Assembly: GCF_964340395.1 (NCBI RefSeq)
Contig: NC_135558.1
Location: 24,174,564-24,238,563 of the forward strand
DNA: 64,000 bases
Direction: 5' to 3'
Source of the DNA: Glandiceps talaboti
Lineage: Eukaryota > Hemichordata > Enteropneusta > Spengelidae
In this document: positions 1 to 13,389 of the stretch, in pieces
Position numbering within the stretch: the stretch's first letter is position 1
How the letters are laid out: each line of letters opens with the position of its first letter
Translations under genes and position numbers: made by a program
Notes under the pieces: generated by a model
Seen by the model: only the letters and a program-made list of their open reading frames with translations
What the model was told of the DNA's origin: nothing
Database searches by the model: none

Positions 1-1903
1 TACATAACAGCTGTACCAAATTCAACAAAACTGTACAGTTACAGTGGCTATATATACATAACAGCTGCATCAAATTCAACAAAACTGTACAGTTACAGTG
101 GCTATGTATACATAACAGCTGTACCAAATTCAACAAAACTGTACAGTTACAGTGGCTATGTATACATAACAGCTGTACCAAATTCAACAAAACTGTACAG
201 TTACAGTGGCTATATATACATAACAGCTGTACCAAATTCAACAAAACTGTACAGTTACAGTGGCTATGTATACATAACAGCTCTACCAAATTCAACAAAA
301 CTGTACAGTTACAGTGGCTATATATACATAACAGCTGTACCAAATTCAACAAAACTGTACAGTTACAGTGGCTATATATACATAACAGCTGTACCAAATT
401 CAACAAAACTGTACAGTTACAGTGGCTATGTATACATAACAGCTGTACCAAATTCAACAAAACTGTACAGTTACAGTGGCTATGTATACATAACAGCTGC
501 ACCAAATTCAACAAAACTGTACAGTTACAGTGGCTATATATGCATAACAACTGTACCAAATTCAACAAAACTGTACAGTTACAGTGGCTATGTATACATA
601 ACAGCTGTACCAAATTCAACAAAACTGTACAGTTACAGTGGCTATGTATACATAACAGCTGTACCAAATTCAACAAAACTGTACAGTTACAGTGGCTATG
701 TATGCATAACAGCTGTACCAAATTCAACAAAACTGTACAGTTACAGTGGCTATATATACATAACAGCTGTACCAAATTCAACAAAACTGTACAGTTACAG
801 TGGCTATATATACATAACAGCTGTACCAAATTCAACAAAACTGTACAGTTACAGTGGCTATATATACATAACAGCTGCATCAAATTCAACAAAACTGTAC
901 AGTTACAGTGGCTATGTATACATAACAGCTGTACCAAATTCAACAAAACTGTACAGTTACAGTGGCTATGTATACATAACAGCTGTACCAAATTCAACAA
1001 AACTGTACAGTTACAGTGGCTATATATACATAACAGCTGTACCAAATTCAACAAAACTGTACAGTTACAGTGGCTATGTATACATAACAGCTCTACCAAA
1101 TTCAACAAAACTGTACAGTTACAGTGGCTATATATACATAACAGCTGTACCAAATTCAACAAAACTGTACAGTTACAGTGGCTATATATACATAACAGCT
1201 GTACCAAATTCAACAAAACTGTACAGTTACAGTGGCTATGTATGCATAACAGCTGTACCAAATTCAACAAAACTGTACAGTTACAGTGGCTATGTATACA
1301 TAACAGCTGCACCAAATTCAACAAAACTGTACAGTTACAGTGGCTATATATGCATAACAACTGTACCAAATTCAACAAAACTGTACAGTTACAGTGGCTA
1401 TGTATACATAACAGCTGTACCAAATTCAACAAAACTGTACAGTTACAGTGGCTATGTATACATAACAGCTGTACCAAATTCAACAAAACTGTACAGTTAC
1501 AGTGGCTATATATGCATAACAGCTGCACCAAATTCAACAAAACTGTACAGTTACAGTGGCTATGTATACATAACAGCTGTACCAAATTCAACAAAACTGT
1601 ACAGTTACAGTGGCTATGTATACATAACAGCTGCACCAAATTCAACAAAACTGTACAGTTACAGTGGCTATGTATACATAACAGCTGTACCAAATTCAAC
1701 AAAACTGTACAGTTACAGTGGCTATATATACATAACAACTGTACCAAATTCAACAAAACTGTACAGTTACAGTGGCTATATATGCATAACAGCTGTACCA
1801 AATTCAACAAAACTGTACAGTTACAGTGGCTATATATGCATAACAGCTGTACCAAATTCAACAAAACTGTACAGTTACAGTGGCTATATATGCATAACAA
1901 CGA
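1..1903. repeat. 54-bp satellite array, cut by left window edge
   Basis: About 35 head-to-tail copies of a 54-bp unit with only a few variable positions (GTACC/GCACC/GCATC/CTACC, TATATA/TATGTA, TACAT/TGCAT). Each unit holds the perfect 12-bp palindrome AACTGTACAGTT. Since 54 is a multiple of three and the unit lacks a stop in one frame, a 465-residue open frame (540-1937) appears with the 18-residue period HNSCTKFNKTVQLQWLCI. I read this as a by-product of the unit length, not a gene. A CRE-like TGACGTCA (1910-1917) lies just past the last unit. Confidence 0.95.
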
Positions 1904-1917
1904 TGAAAATGACGTCA

Positions 1918-2772
1918 AAAGAACAAAGATTGACTGATTTTATCATCAACAACAAAGTTGGAAAAGAATTATGAAATTTTGTGAGTCTTGGGTTTTCGAC
2001 TCATTAAAAAAAAAAACTTGTATGGTTTCCCTTGCAATGGCACATCATACAACAAGCCTAGTTAATATTCATGAGAAGAATTTTGTAGCGAGTCATGGTA
2101 TCAGAAGTATACAGTTTAGGAAACCAATGAATCAAATATCGCAATGTGTTTATGATATTCTTATATGATTGGACAATCATACAATCATCAGCAATCAAGG
2201 TCGTCACCCCAACCATGGATCTCACTAATACATCCATGCCCAATGCATGGTTATGAGCATCTAGAATGGAGCCATGTTTTGATTTCTTTTGTTTTGAAGT
2301 CAGAGACATTATTTCTGTATGACTTTAAGAATTTTGCAATATATATATAATTGATAAATATGGATAAATTCAACCCGAATTTGGTGTCCGAGCTGGCCAT
2401 ACGTACACTACTTCAGCGTGCTGTGGCCGTGGTGATTCCCCGTGAAACAAAACTACTGCCTTGACAACACTACCCACCTACCAATAATTAAATACCCTGT
2501 ACACAGTAATAAAAACACGCAATATTAACAAGTCGATGAGACATACTTCTGTTCAGTCCAAAAGCGAGTTTCTGAGGTTTTACATGGGTCTCAGACTCGG
2601 GTTCCGTTAAGTTTAGAGCATCACGCCCTAGACAGCCCTGGCTGAAAATAATGCATGTAAACTCACGGTCACAAGCCAAACGTGTGACAATACAAGACCA
2701 CAACAAAAACTGTACAACATTTACAGGTCACTCTCATTTCATATATAAACAACAAAATTAGGCTGGCCTCAT
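1918..2772. other. Unassigned spacer
   Basis: Sequence between the satellite and the first family A repeat. Only short overlapping open frames on both strands occur here. None resembles a known family and none has convincing splice sites. No RNA gene or clear repeat was recognised. Confidence 0.5.
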
Positions 2773-2849
2773 TTTTAGCACAACTGAACTGAGGTTCATT
2801 AGTGCTATAGGGATCGCCCGGCGTCTGTCTGTGTGTGTGTGTGTGTGGA

Positions 2850-2884
<35 letters not shown>

Positions 2885-4080
2885 GTGTGTAAACAATTTA
2901 AAGTCAAAAACCGCTGAACCAAATGCCATGATATTTGGTGGGTCCATTACCTTGGGTGTCTAGTTGGGAAATTGTTCAAATCAAAATGATCGCATCACAG
3001 GTGTGTGATTTGGGTCAAAAAATGTGATTTTTGGTCAAAAAAATTAAACTCAGAAACTACTGGGCAGATTGGTGTGAAATTTAGTGGGAAAATTTTTAAG
3101 GGGGTGTAAAGTAAGAATTGTTTGTTACATGATGATTCCATCAGTGATATGCAAATTAGGGCTAAAAATGTGTCTTTTTGGTTAAAATCTATAATTCCAA
3201 AACTACTGAGCAAATTGGGCTGAAATTTAATGGGAATGCATCTAGGGATGTATGGACGAAGAAATATTAAGCATACAATGATTCCCTGAGTGATATGCAA
3301 ATTAGGTGTAAAAATGTTCATTTTTGGTCAAAAACTTATATCTCAAAAAGTACTTGGTCACCAAGTCTGAAACTTGGTGAGATGTTTCTGAAAGTGTTAT
3401 TCTGCAGATTTTCTTCAAAACATTTTGACAAAATTGGCCCTAGCAACCATGACCACGCCCTTAACAACAACCAAATAGTATATTTTGGTCAAATAACAAT
3501 ATCATCGGGTAGGCAAAGAGTAAACATTCAAAAAATGTATGCAAATACCCTAGCAACCATGACCACGCCCATAGCAACAGCCAAACAGTGGTGTATTTCA
3601 CAAAGATAACAACAGGGATTAATAGACAATTGAATAAATGTTCAAAAAATGTATGTAATTTTGCCTAGCAACATGACCACGCCCATAGCAACAGCCAAAT
3701 AATCACGTATATTGCAAAGATAGCAACAGGAATAGAAAGATAAATGAATAAACATTCAAAAAATGTATGCAAATGTGCCTAGCAACAAGACCACGCGCAT
3801 AGCAACAACCAAATGATCATGTATATTGCAAAGATAATATCAGGAATTCATACACAAGTGAACAAAAACATACAAAAATGTATGCAAATATATCTAACAA
3901 CATGACCACACCCATAGCAACAGCCAAATGATAGCATATATCGTAAAGATAGCAACATGGCTGGATAGGCAACTGGATAGTCATTCAGCAAATGAACACT
4001 TATTGTTAGCATGGACTATCATATGGATAAACATTTTTAAAAACTGTGCAGTTGTGCTAGAATGCCATTGGCGGTATTTT
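2773..4080 (-). repeat. Family A interspersed repeat, near full length, reverse
   Basis: Family A in its forward sense starts with GCCAATGGCATTG then TAGCACAACTG. It continues with ~125-bp modules around GTTGCTATGGGCGTGGTC, then ~150-bp modules around ATTTGCATATTACTGATG that each carry TTTTTGACCAAAAA, then a (CA)n/(CAGA)n run, and ends in a hairpin finishing CAGTTGTGCTA. This copy is inverted: hairpin at 2775-2805, (TG)n at 2827-2877, sequence modules to ~3420, gene-poor GCAACCATGACCACGCCC modules to ~3960, and the left end near 4080. No coding capacity; non-autonomous, transposition class unknown. Confidence 0.85.
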
Positions 4081-5360
4081 TTGTCTTGCCAAGGTAGTCA
4101 AAGGCCTACACTGCAAAACCACTGAACTTTAATAGCAATCAGCTGCTGGGATTGGAATAAAATCGGCAATCAGAACATTATGCTTGGTTCAAATTATATA
4201 TTTTTTGAGTCAATACATTCTAGTTATCATTAGAGGCATTTTGATATCAATTTGTAACAGTATAGTCAAGCTCCTAGTTTTATCGAGGTCTGAATCAGCA
4301 ACAGAATTCATGATCAACTTGAACCAGATATACTCTCCAAAATCATCGTTGCTAATAATGTAGGACACAACACCTACATAAAAAGCCAAATCAATCTATT
4401 TAGTAAAATCATCAATGAAAGAAGATTCATCACTCACAGATAAATTCTGACAAGTATCAAAGTCAAAATTACTACTGTCTGCCATTGCTTACTATACTAT
4501 AACTGAGGCTATACGCTACCATCTATGATGTCATAATCCCTATTAAAGTGGGAGAACAACAGGCAGTATAACTGTAAATTTATGGCTGCTTGGGTTGCCA
4601 CTGATCACCAGTTTTAAGTCTTTTTTTTTCTTACTAATTATGCAATTTTGAATAGTCAGCTTTGCATTTACTAGTTAAGAAACATAAAGATCATTTTTCA
4701 AGGTTGTGGTTTGGGGCATTTTTAATCACCTTTAAATGAGACTAGTAACTTTTATACGGGTCTTTCGAATCACCCGTTCACAGTCACTTAGTGCATGCAT
4801 CTGTCAATGCTTGCTGTTCATGCTGTGTCTGCCTGTTGGACTCGCTTGATACGGTCAGAAAATATTGTTGCTTCAAGGGAATGGTCCTATAAACAGGCAT
4901 ATTTAGTCACATTGACATTCATTCACAGTGACAAGTCTGGTATAAGTCAGAATATAAGTATAATTAGTTGCTGATCAGCATTAGATACACCGTATGGTGA
5001 ACATGCTTGCACTCCAGAACATATGGGTCATAATTACTCATGAATATTTATTACTAATCTGAAATCACTGTCCATCCATCGTAAGAAACCAGAGTTCATT
5101 ATTTCGAAGTGTTGCGGAAGAAATATCAGCTCTGGTTTGCGAGAATGAGTTTCAGTTGGCTGTTCCTACATTTTAACATGTTTATTTACAGTATCATACT
5201 AGTCTGACTGACCAGACAAGGTCCAATTTGTGTGGTCTGGACGAAGAAGTCACTGGCCCAGCCCTTTATATACAGTATTCATTGGTATAAATCATTATTG
5301 ATTGGGACTTACACTTTACATCTTGTGTGGGGTTTTCTAAACATATTTCCTTTTTTTCAG
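4081..5360. other. Upstream region / intron of FAM124-like gene
   Basis: No coding exon, RNA gene or repeat recognised. If the FAM124-like exon at 5361 belongs to a multi-exon gene, this stretch is part of its last intron. The final bases form a good acceptor (pyrimidine tract 5349-5358 followed by AG at 5359-5360). Confidence 0.45.
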
Positions 5361-6112
5361 CTTGTGTAATTACAAATCCACCAAGATGTTCAGCAGAGAT
5401 TGAAGTACCAATGCATGCCGGCGATGTGTTGAGAACCAGTATGCTACCAATCGTCATGCCCTTCTCCTCGGCCTTCACACATGTCACAATTCGTGAAAAA
5501 GGAAATGATGCTCAATTTCCTCACAGTAACTCAGATGACCACATACCACCTTCAAAACACCGTAAACTTGACAGAAGTGTTCCCTCGTTAGCAGTCACAA
5601 TGATGTTTACAGGGCACATGCAGAAACGAGCTATTAAATCTACGAAATGCTTGGCATCCACTCCATGGGAATTGTTTACACTTCCTGATCCAGTTACGAA
5701 AGTAGTTGACTATGATACGCAATATTTCAGCAATATGGAAGTCGACATGCCACTTTGGGCAGTCAAAACAGGCTGTCCAATGGCTGGAGTACGCATATCA
5801 CTTTTCGTCAGAGACAGTGTCAATTTTGACATCATGGACCAGTTTTACAGAAACATCACAGGTCTGACACCATTTGAGCGAGATCTCAACAACAGTGAGG
5901 TCAGGTACGCAACATTCACACTGTCTCAGAAAGCAGAATTTACACTTGTCTACTACCCAGGAGTTGTGCCTGAAGCACAGGACAATTTGTCACTCTATTT
6001 CCGTATTGACAACCAATCAAAAGCTATTGGCGCAGAAAAGGTATCTGATGACCACTGGCAGTTACGGGATATAGAAGGAAACAGGGTGATTTTATTTCTC
6101 CCCACAGTTTGA
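5361..6112 (+). CDS. FAM124-like protein, 3'-terminal coding exon
   Basis: A 250-codon exon that ends in TGA at 6110-6112. It starts at an acceptor (pyrimidine-rich tract then CAG, AG at 5359-5360), so its first two bases complete a codon begun upstream. The order of blocks matches the FAM124 domain: a hydrophobic strand (SLAVTMMF), TPWEL, QYFS, DMPLWAV, GVRISLFV, a FxxIMDQFY helix, a long strand pair (YATFTLSQKAEFTLVYY) and a closing DIEGNRVILF strand, an arrangement like glyoxalase/VOC folds. FAM124 proteins have no settled biochemical role, so none is given. The N-terminal part of the domain is absent and no upstream exon was found. The ATG at 5327 lies in the intron and is unlikely to be the start. 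The family call rests on remembered block order, not on a search. Confidence 0.6.
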
Positions 6113-6411
6113 GAAAAATGATATAGTATAAGAAAGAGTAATAATATAACTAATAGTTTTCTATAGCATATTAAGACACCATTTTGTAATGTTCGTAATG
6201 TATGATGCCTTGCTGGTCATAGTCAGTAACTTTATAGCATGTGCGGATAACTAGTAAAAGAACTTGAATCATGTCTTTCAATGATGGAGCTCTCCGCAGT
6301 TATTCAATAGATATTAATTGATAGTAAGACATAAGGCTTGGGTTTTGAAATATGAAAAAGCACCTCACTGAGTTACTAAGTCTCTTTTATACATACACTA
6401 GTACCTCTATC

Positions 6412-6440
6412 CATAGACCCTACACCAGGTAGGGTCTATG
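6412..6440 (+). other. Perfect 11-bp stem-loop in putative 3' UTR
   Basis: CATAGACCCTA (6412-6422) is followed by a 7-base loop and its exact complement TAGGGTCTATG (6430-6440). It could be an RNA hairpin in the FAM124-like 3' UTR or the remnant of a small foldback repeat. No second copy was noticed in the window. Confidence 0.6.
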
Positions 6441-6736
6441 CTCTATCATGCTAGTTTGATACCAATTTGCTCCTGAATAATGGATAGGGGATATTCTGTA
6501 ATTTATCAAGTCTATTTTGTATTCATAAATTACACACTTTGCCACTTATGAAGCGTATTGCCATATCTAGGTAACAAAAAAAATTTTAAAAAGAAAAATG
6601 TAAAAATCATTTTTAAAAATAGGGAGGCTTTTCAAAAATAGTCATTTCAATGCAGAACACTTCCAATGGAACATGAAATAGAATAACTTTGAAAATTTTA
6701 TTAGAGGTCTTAGATATGTAAATATTCATTGTTTAC

Positions 6737-6756
6737 AATAAAAGTTTGGTAATAAA
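6737..6756 (+). promoter_or_regulatory. Tandem poly(A) signals
   Basis: AATAAA occurs at 6737-6742 and again at 6751-6756, in the right orientation and about 630-645 bases after the FAM124-like stop codon. No other paired AATAAA was seen between the stop and the satellite. Confidence 0.45.
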
Positions 6757-7298
6757 GCTGCTCATAATGATTGTAATAGATTGACAAGGAGATTATTGAA
6801 ATACTGTACGTCATAAACATTTCATTATTTTGATTGTTTGCTTAAATGTTTACCACTATTTGGATTTTGACAAAAAAGAAATACAAATTTTGTACTATCA
6901 ATACTTTCATGTGTCAAGGCATAAGGAGTTGATACTTCTTACTAGTAATAGACATGTAAAAAACATGATCTGACAATCAGTCCATTGAAGGGATGTTGTT
7001 TTTACCATTTTGTTGTGAAAACTGTTTTAAACATCGGATATCATCAACACACACATGATAAAGATATTTGAAATATCACAGATGTGCATGTTATCAGTGA
7101 TATTGTCCACATTTAATTATGTATTCTAATATTAAACCAAAAAGATTCATGGTCAAAGCTACAAACCACTTTCTGACTCCATATTACTGCATAATAAATG
7201 TAATAAAATCATTGTACTGGTCTTGTTTAATTAAAGCTCCTTCCTGTGGTTTTTGTTTTGTACAATTTTCATAAAGAATGGGTTCATTGTCACATCCA

Positions 7299-10200
7299 AT
7301 ACTAGTATATTGTGTACACAGTTTTGTGGTATGGTCAGAATTAATAAATTGTGTACACAGTTTAGTGATATGGTCAGAATTAATATATTGTGTACATTTT
7401 TTAGTGATATGGTCAGAATGAATATATTGTGTACACAGTTTAGTGGTATGGTCAGAATTAGTATATTGTGTACACAGTTTAGTGGTATGGTCAGAATCAA
7501 TATATTGTGTACACAGTTTAGTGGTATGGTCAGAATTAATATATTGTGTACATAGTTTAGTGATATGGTCAGAATCAATATATTTTGTACACAGTTTAGT
7601 GGTATGGTCAGAATTAATATATTGTGTACATAGTTTAGTGATATGGTCAGAATCAATATATTGTGTACACAGTTTAGTGGTATGGTCAGAATTAATATAT
7701 TGTGTACACAGTTTAGTGATAATGTCAGAATTAATATATTGTGTACACAGTTTAGTGGTATGATCAGAATTAATATATTGTGTACACAGTTTAGTGGTAT
7801 GGTCAGAATTAATATATTGTGTACACAGTTTAGTGGTATGGTCAGAATTAATATATTGTGTACAAAGTTTAGTGATATGGTCAGAATGAATATATTGTGT
7901 ACACAATTTAGTGGTATGGACAGAATTAATATATTGTGTACACAGTTTAGTAATTTGGTCAGAATCAATATATTGTGTACACAGTTTAGTGATATGGTCA
8001 GAATTAATATATTGTGTACACAGTTTATTGGTATGGTCAGAATTAATATATTGTGTACACAGTTTAGTGATATGGTCAGAATTAATATATTGTGTACACA
8101 GTTTAGTGGTATGGTCAGAATGAATATATTGTGTACAAAGTTTTGTGGTATGGTCAGAATGAATATATTGTGTACACAGTTTAGTGGTATGGTCAGAATT
8201 AATCTATTGTGTACACAGTTTAGTGATATGGTCAGAATTAATATATTGTGTACACAGTTTAGTGATATGGTCAGAATGAATATATTGTGTACACAGTTTA
8301 GTGATATGGTCAGAATCAATATATTGTGTACACAGTTTAGTGATATGGTCAAAATGAATATATTGTGTACACAGTTTAGTGATATGGTCAGAATGAATAT
8401 ATTGTGTACACTGTTTAGTGATATGGTCAGAATCAATATATTTTGTACACAGTTTAGTGGTATGATCAGAATTAATATATTGTGTACATAGTTTAGTGAT
8501 AATGTCAGAATTAATATATTGTGTACACAGTTTAGTGTTATGGTCAGAATTAATATATTGTGTACACAGTTTAGTGGTATGATCAGAATTAATATATTGT
8601 GTACATAGTTTAGTGATAATGTCAGAATTAATATATTGTGTACACAGTTTAGTGGTATGGTCAGAATCAATATATTGTGTACACAGTTTAGTGATATGGT
8701 CAGAATCAATATATTTTGTACACAGTTTAGTGGTATGGTCAGAATTAATATATTGTGTACACAGTTTAGTGGTATGGTCAGAATTAATATATTGTGTACA
8801 CAGTTTGGTGGTATGGTCAGAATTAATATATTGTGTACAAAGTTTAGTGATATGGTCAGAATGAATATATTGTGTACACAATTTAGTGGTATGGACAGAA
8901 TTAATATATTGTGTACACATTTTAGTAATTTGGTCAGAATCAATATATTGTGTACACAGTTTAGTGGTATGGTCAGAATTAATATATTGTGTACACAGTT
9001 TATTGGTATGGTCAGAATTAATATATTGTGTACACAGTTTAGTGATATGGTCAGAATTAGTATATTGTTTACACAGTTTAGTGGTATGGTCAGAATTAAT
9101 ATATTGTGTACACAGTTTAGTGGTATGGTCAGAATTAATATATTGTGTACACAGTTTAGTGGTATGGTCAGAATGAATATATTGTGTACACAGTTTAGTG
9201 GTATGGTCAGAATGAATATATTGTGTACACAGTTTAGTGGTATGGTCAGAATCAATATATTTTGTACACAGTTTAGTGATATGGTCAGAATCAATATATT
9301 TTGTACACAGTTTAGTGATATGGTCAGAATTAATATATTGTGTACACAGTTTAGTGGTATGGTCAGAATTAATATATTGTGTACACAGTTTAGTGGTATG
9401 GTCAGAATGAATATATTGTGTACACAGTTTAGTGGTATGGTCAGAATCAATATATTTTGTACACAGTTTAGTGGTATGATCAGAATTAATATATTGTGTA
9501 CATAGTTTAGTGATATGGTCAGAATCAATATATTTTGTACACAGTTTAGTGGTATGGTCAGAATTAATATATTGTGTACACAGTTTAGTGGTATGGTCAG
9601 AATTAATATATTGTGTACAAAGTTTTGTGGTATGGTCAGAATGAATATATTGTGTACACAGTTTAGTGGTATGGTCAGAATTAATATATTGTGTACACAG
9701 TTTAGTGATATGGTCAGAATTAATATATTGTGTACACAGTTTAGTGATATGGTCAGAATCAATATATTGTGTACACAGTTTAGTGATATGGGCAGAATCA
9801 ATATATTGTGTACACAGTTTAGTGATATGGTCAAAATGAATATATTGTGTACACAGTTTAGTGATATGGTCAGAATGAATATATTGTGTACACTGTTTAG
9901 TGATATGGTCAGAATCATTATATTTTGTACACAGTTTAGTGGTATGATCAGAATTAATATATTGTGTACATAGTTTAGTGATATGGTCAGAATCAATATA
10001 TTTTGTACACAGTTTAGTGGTATGGTCAGAATTAATATATTTTGTACACAGTTTAGTGGTATGGTCAGAATTAATATATTGTGTACACAGTTTAGTGGTA
10101 TGGTCAGAATTAATATATTGTGTACACAGTTTGGTGGTATGGTCAGAATTAATATATTGTGTACAAAGTTTAGTGATATGGTCAGAATGAATATATTGTG

Positions 10201-12941
10201 TACACAATTTAGTGGTATGGACAGAATTAATATATTGTGTACACATTTTAGTAATTTGGTCAGAATCAATATATTGTGTACACAGTTTAGTGGTATGGTC
10301 AGAATTAATATATTGTGTACACAGTTTATTGGTATGGTCAGAATTAATATATTGTGTACACAGTTTAGTGATATGGTCAGAATTAGTATATTGTGTACAC
10401 AGTTTAGTGGTATGGTCAGAATTAATATATTGTGTACACAGTTTAGTGGTATGGTCAGAATTAATATATTGTGTACACAGTTTAGTGGTATGGTCAGAAT
10501 GAATATATTGTGTACAGTTTAGTGGTATGGTCAGAATGAATATATTGTGTACACAGTTTAGTGGTATGGTCAGAATGAATATATTTTGTACACAGTTTAG
10601 TGATATGGTCAGAATCAATATATTTTGTACACAGTTTAGTGATATGGTCAGAATTAATATATTGTGTACACAGTTTAGTGGTATGGTCAGAATGAATATA
10701 TTGTGTACACAGTTTAGTGTTATGGTCAGAATGAATATATTGTGTACACAGTTTAGTGATATGGTCAGAATCAATATATTTTGTACACAGTTTAGTGGTA
10801 TGATCAGAATTAATATATTGTGTACACAGTTTAGTGGTATGGTCAGAATTAATATATTGTGTACACAGTTTAGTGGTATGGTCAGAATTAATATATTGTG
10901 TACACAGTTTGGTGGTATGGTCAGAATTAATATATTGTGTACAAAGTTTAGTGATATGGTCAGAATGAATATATTGTGTACACAATTTAGTGGTATGGAC
11001 AGAATTAATATATTGTGTACACAGTTTAGTGATATGGTCAGAATTAATATATTGTGTACACAGTTTAGTGGCATGGTCAGAATTAATATATTGTGTACAC
11101 AGTTTAGTGATATGGTCAGAATTAATATATTGTGTACACAGTTTAGTGGTATGGTCAGAATTAATATATTGTGTACACAGTTTAGTGATATGGTCAGAAT
11201 TAATATATTGTGTACACAGTTTAGTGGCATGGTCAGAATTAATATATTGTGTACACAGTTTAGTGGTATGGTCAGAATTAATATATTGTGTACACAGTTT
11301 AGTGATATGGTCAGAATTAATATATTGTGTACACAGTTTAGTGGTATGGTCAGAATTAATATATTGTGTACACAGTTTAGTGATATGGTCAAAATTAATA
11401 TATTGTGTACACAGTTTGGTGGTATGGTCAGAATTAATATATTGTGTACACAGTTTAGTGATATGGTCAGAATGAATATATTGTGTACACAGTTTAGTGA
11501 TATGGTCAGAATTAATATATTGTGTACACAGTTTGGTGGTATGGTCAGAATCAATATATTGTGTACACAGTTTAGTAATATGGTCAGAATTAATATATTG
11601 TGTACACAGTTTAGTGATATGGTCAGAATTAGTATATTGTGTACACAGTTTAGTGATATGGTCAGAATAAATATATTGTGTACACAGTTTAGTGGCATGG
11701 TCAGAATTAATGTATTGTGTACAGAGTTTAGTGATATGGTCAGAATAAATATATTGTGTACACAGTTTAGTGGTATGGTCAGAATTAATATATTGTGTAC
11801 ACAGTTTAGTGATATGGTCAGAATTAATATATTGTGTACACAGTTTAGTGGCATGGTCAGAATTAATATATTGTGTACAGAGTTTAGTGATATGGTCAGA
11901 ATAAATATATTGTGTACACAGTTTGGTGATATGGTCAGAATTAATATATTGTGTACACAGTTTAGTGGCATGGTCAGAATTAATATATTGTGTACACAGT
12001 TTAGTGGTATGGTCAGAATTAATATATTGTGTACACAGTTTAGTGATATGGTCAGAATTAATATATTGTGTACTCAGTTTAGTGGTATGGTCAGAATTAA
12101 TATATTGTGTACACAGTTTAGTGATATGGTCAAAATGAATATATTGTGTACACAGTTTAGTGGTATGGTCAGAATTAATATATTGTGTACACAGTTTAGT
12201 GGTATGGTCAGAATTAATATATTGTGTACACAGTTTAGTGGTATGGTCAGAATTAATATATTGTGTACACAGTTTAGTGATATGGTCAGAATGAATATAT
12301 TGTGTACACAGTTTAGTGATATGGTCAAAATTAATATATTTGTGTACACAGTTTAGTGGTATGGTCAGAATTAATATATTGTGTACAAAGTTTGGTGGTA
12401 TGGTCAGAATTAATATATTGTGTACAAAGTTTAGTGATTTGGTCAGAATGAATATATTGTGTACACAATTTAGTGGTATGGACAGAATTAATATATTGTG
12501 TACACAGTTTAGTAATTTGGTCAGAATCAATATATTGTGTACACAGTTTAGTGGTATGGTCAGAATTAATATATTGTGTACACAGTTTATTGGTATGGTC
12601 AGAATTAATATATTGTGTACACAGTTGAGTGGTATGGTCAGAATTAATATATTGTGTACACAGTTTAGTGGTATGGTCAGAATTAATATATTGTGTACAC
12701 AGTTTATTGGTATGGTCAGAATTAATATATTGTGTACACAGTTGAGTGGTATGGTCAGAATTAATATATTGTGTACACAGTTTAGTGGTATGGTCAGAAT
12801 GAATATATTGTGTACACTGTTTAGTGATATGGTCAGAATCAATATATTTTGTACACAGTTTTAGTGGTATGATCAGAATTAATATATTGTGTACATAGTT
12901 TAGTGATATGGTCAGAATCAATATATTTTGTACACAGTCAT
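7299..12941. repeat. 39-bp satellite array, about 145 copies
   Basis: The core unit holds TATTGTGTACACAGTTTAG then a variable GTGGTATGG or GTGATATGG and TCAGAATTAA (also ATCAA, ATGAA). The 39-bp period is divisible by three and stop-poor, so four frames stay open for hundreds of codons: the longest is 1255 residues on the minus strand (8204-11971), with 1012 and 782 also on minus and 609 on plus. These repeat every 13 residues (for example MVRINILCTQFSG) and are not credible genes. Marked variants such as TATGGACAGAATT recur near 7914, 8893, 10217, 10997 and 12479. The spacings are near whole multiples of 39, showing block duplication inside the array. Single-base indels shift the frame near 10516, 12341 and 12860. 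Confidence 0.97.
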
Positions 12942-13119
12942 ACAGGACACTTTGATAACACTATACTACATTATATATATTTGGTAGGCATGACTTCCAA
13001 TCGAATCAACCTAATTTGCATAAATAATGAATTCCAGTAATTAAATTAGGTAAAGATGATATTTTGTACAAAAATATTAATGGTCCAATTACAAATGTGG
13101 TACAGATTTGGTAATACTT

Positions 13120-13389
13120 ATTAGGGGTTTAGTTTAAGAATTATTCATGACACGATGATCCCATCAGTGATATGCAAATTAGGGATAAAATGTGTCTTTT
13201 TGGTCAAAAGTCTATAATTATAAAATTACGGGGCAGATGTGACTGAAATTTGGTAGGAGTGTTCTTAGGGGTGTTTAGTTTAAGAATTGTTCATGACATG
13301 ATGATCACATTAGTGATATGCAAATTAGGGCTAAAATGTGTCTTTTTGGTCAAAAAAATCTGTAATTCAAATCTACAAATCTACAACTT
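13120..13389 (-). repeat. Family A fragment, split by LINE (left part)
   Basis: Reverse-oriented family A modules with GATATGCAAATTAGG and GTCTTTTTGGTCAAAA. The repeat breaks off at the LINE and resumes at ~14044 in mid-module (TACTGAGCAGATTGGG), showing that the LINE inserted into a pre-existing copy. Confidence 0.8.

Larger units (their letters stand above)
6113..7298 (+). other. 3' UTR and downstream spacer of FAM124-like gene
   Basis: AT-rich sequence after the stop codon. Two AATAAA poly(A) signals, 6737-6742 and 6751-6756, make a 3' UTR of roughly 650 bases plausible. A stable stem-loop sits at 6412-6440. After ~6780 nothing is recognised until the satellite begins. Confidence 0.5.

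Noticed and set aside
540-1937. 465-codon open frame on plus
   Set aside because: Pure 18-residue repeat generated by the 54-bp satellite; unit length divisible by three explains the lack of stops.
2058-2309. 83-codon minus frame overlapping plus frames
   Set aside because: No family motif and no splice sites; overlapping short frames are expected by chance.
7231-12842. Very long minus-strand frames (1012, 1255, 782 codons) and long plus-strand frames
   Set aside because: All are 13-residue repeats from the 39-bp satellite, open in four frames at once; no non-repetitive domain.
7299-12941. CRISPR-like repeat array
   Set aside because: Units are contiguous without unique spacers, no cas genes, and the context is eukaryotic.
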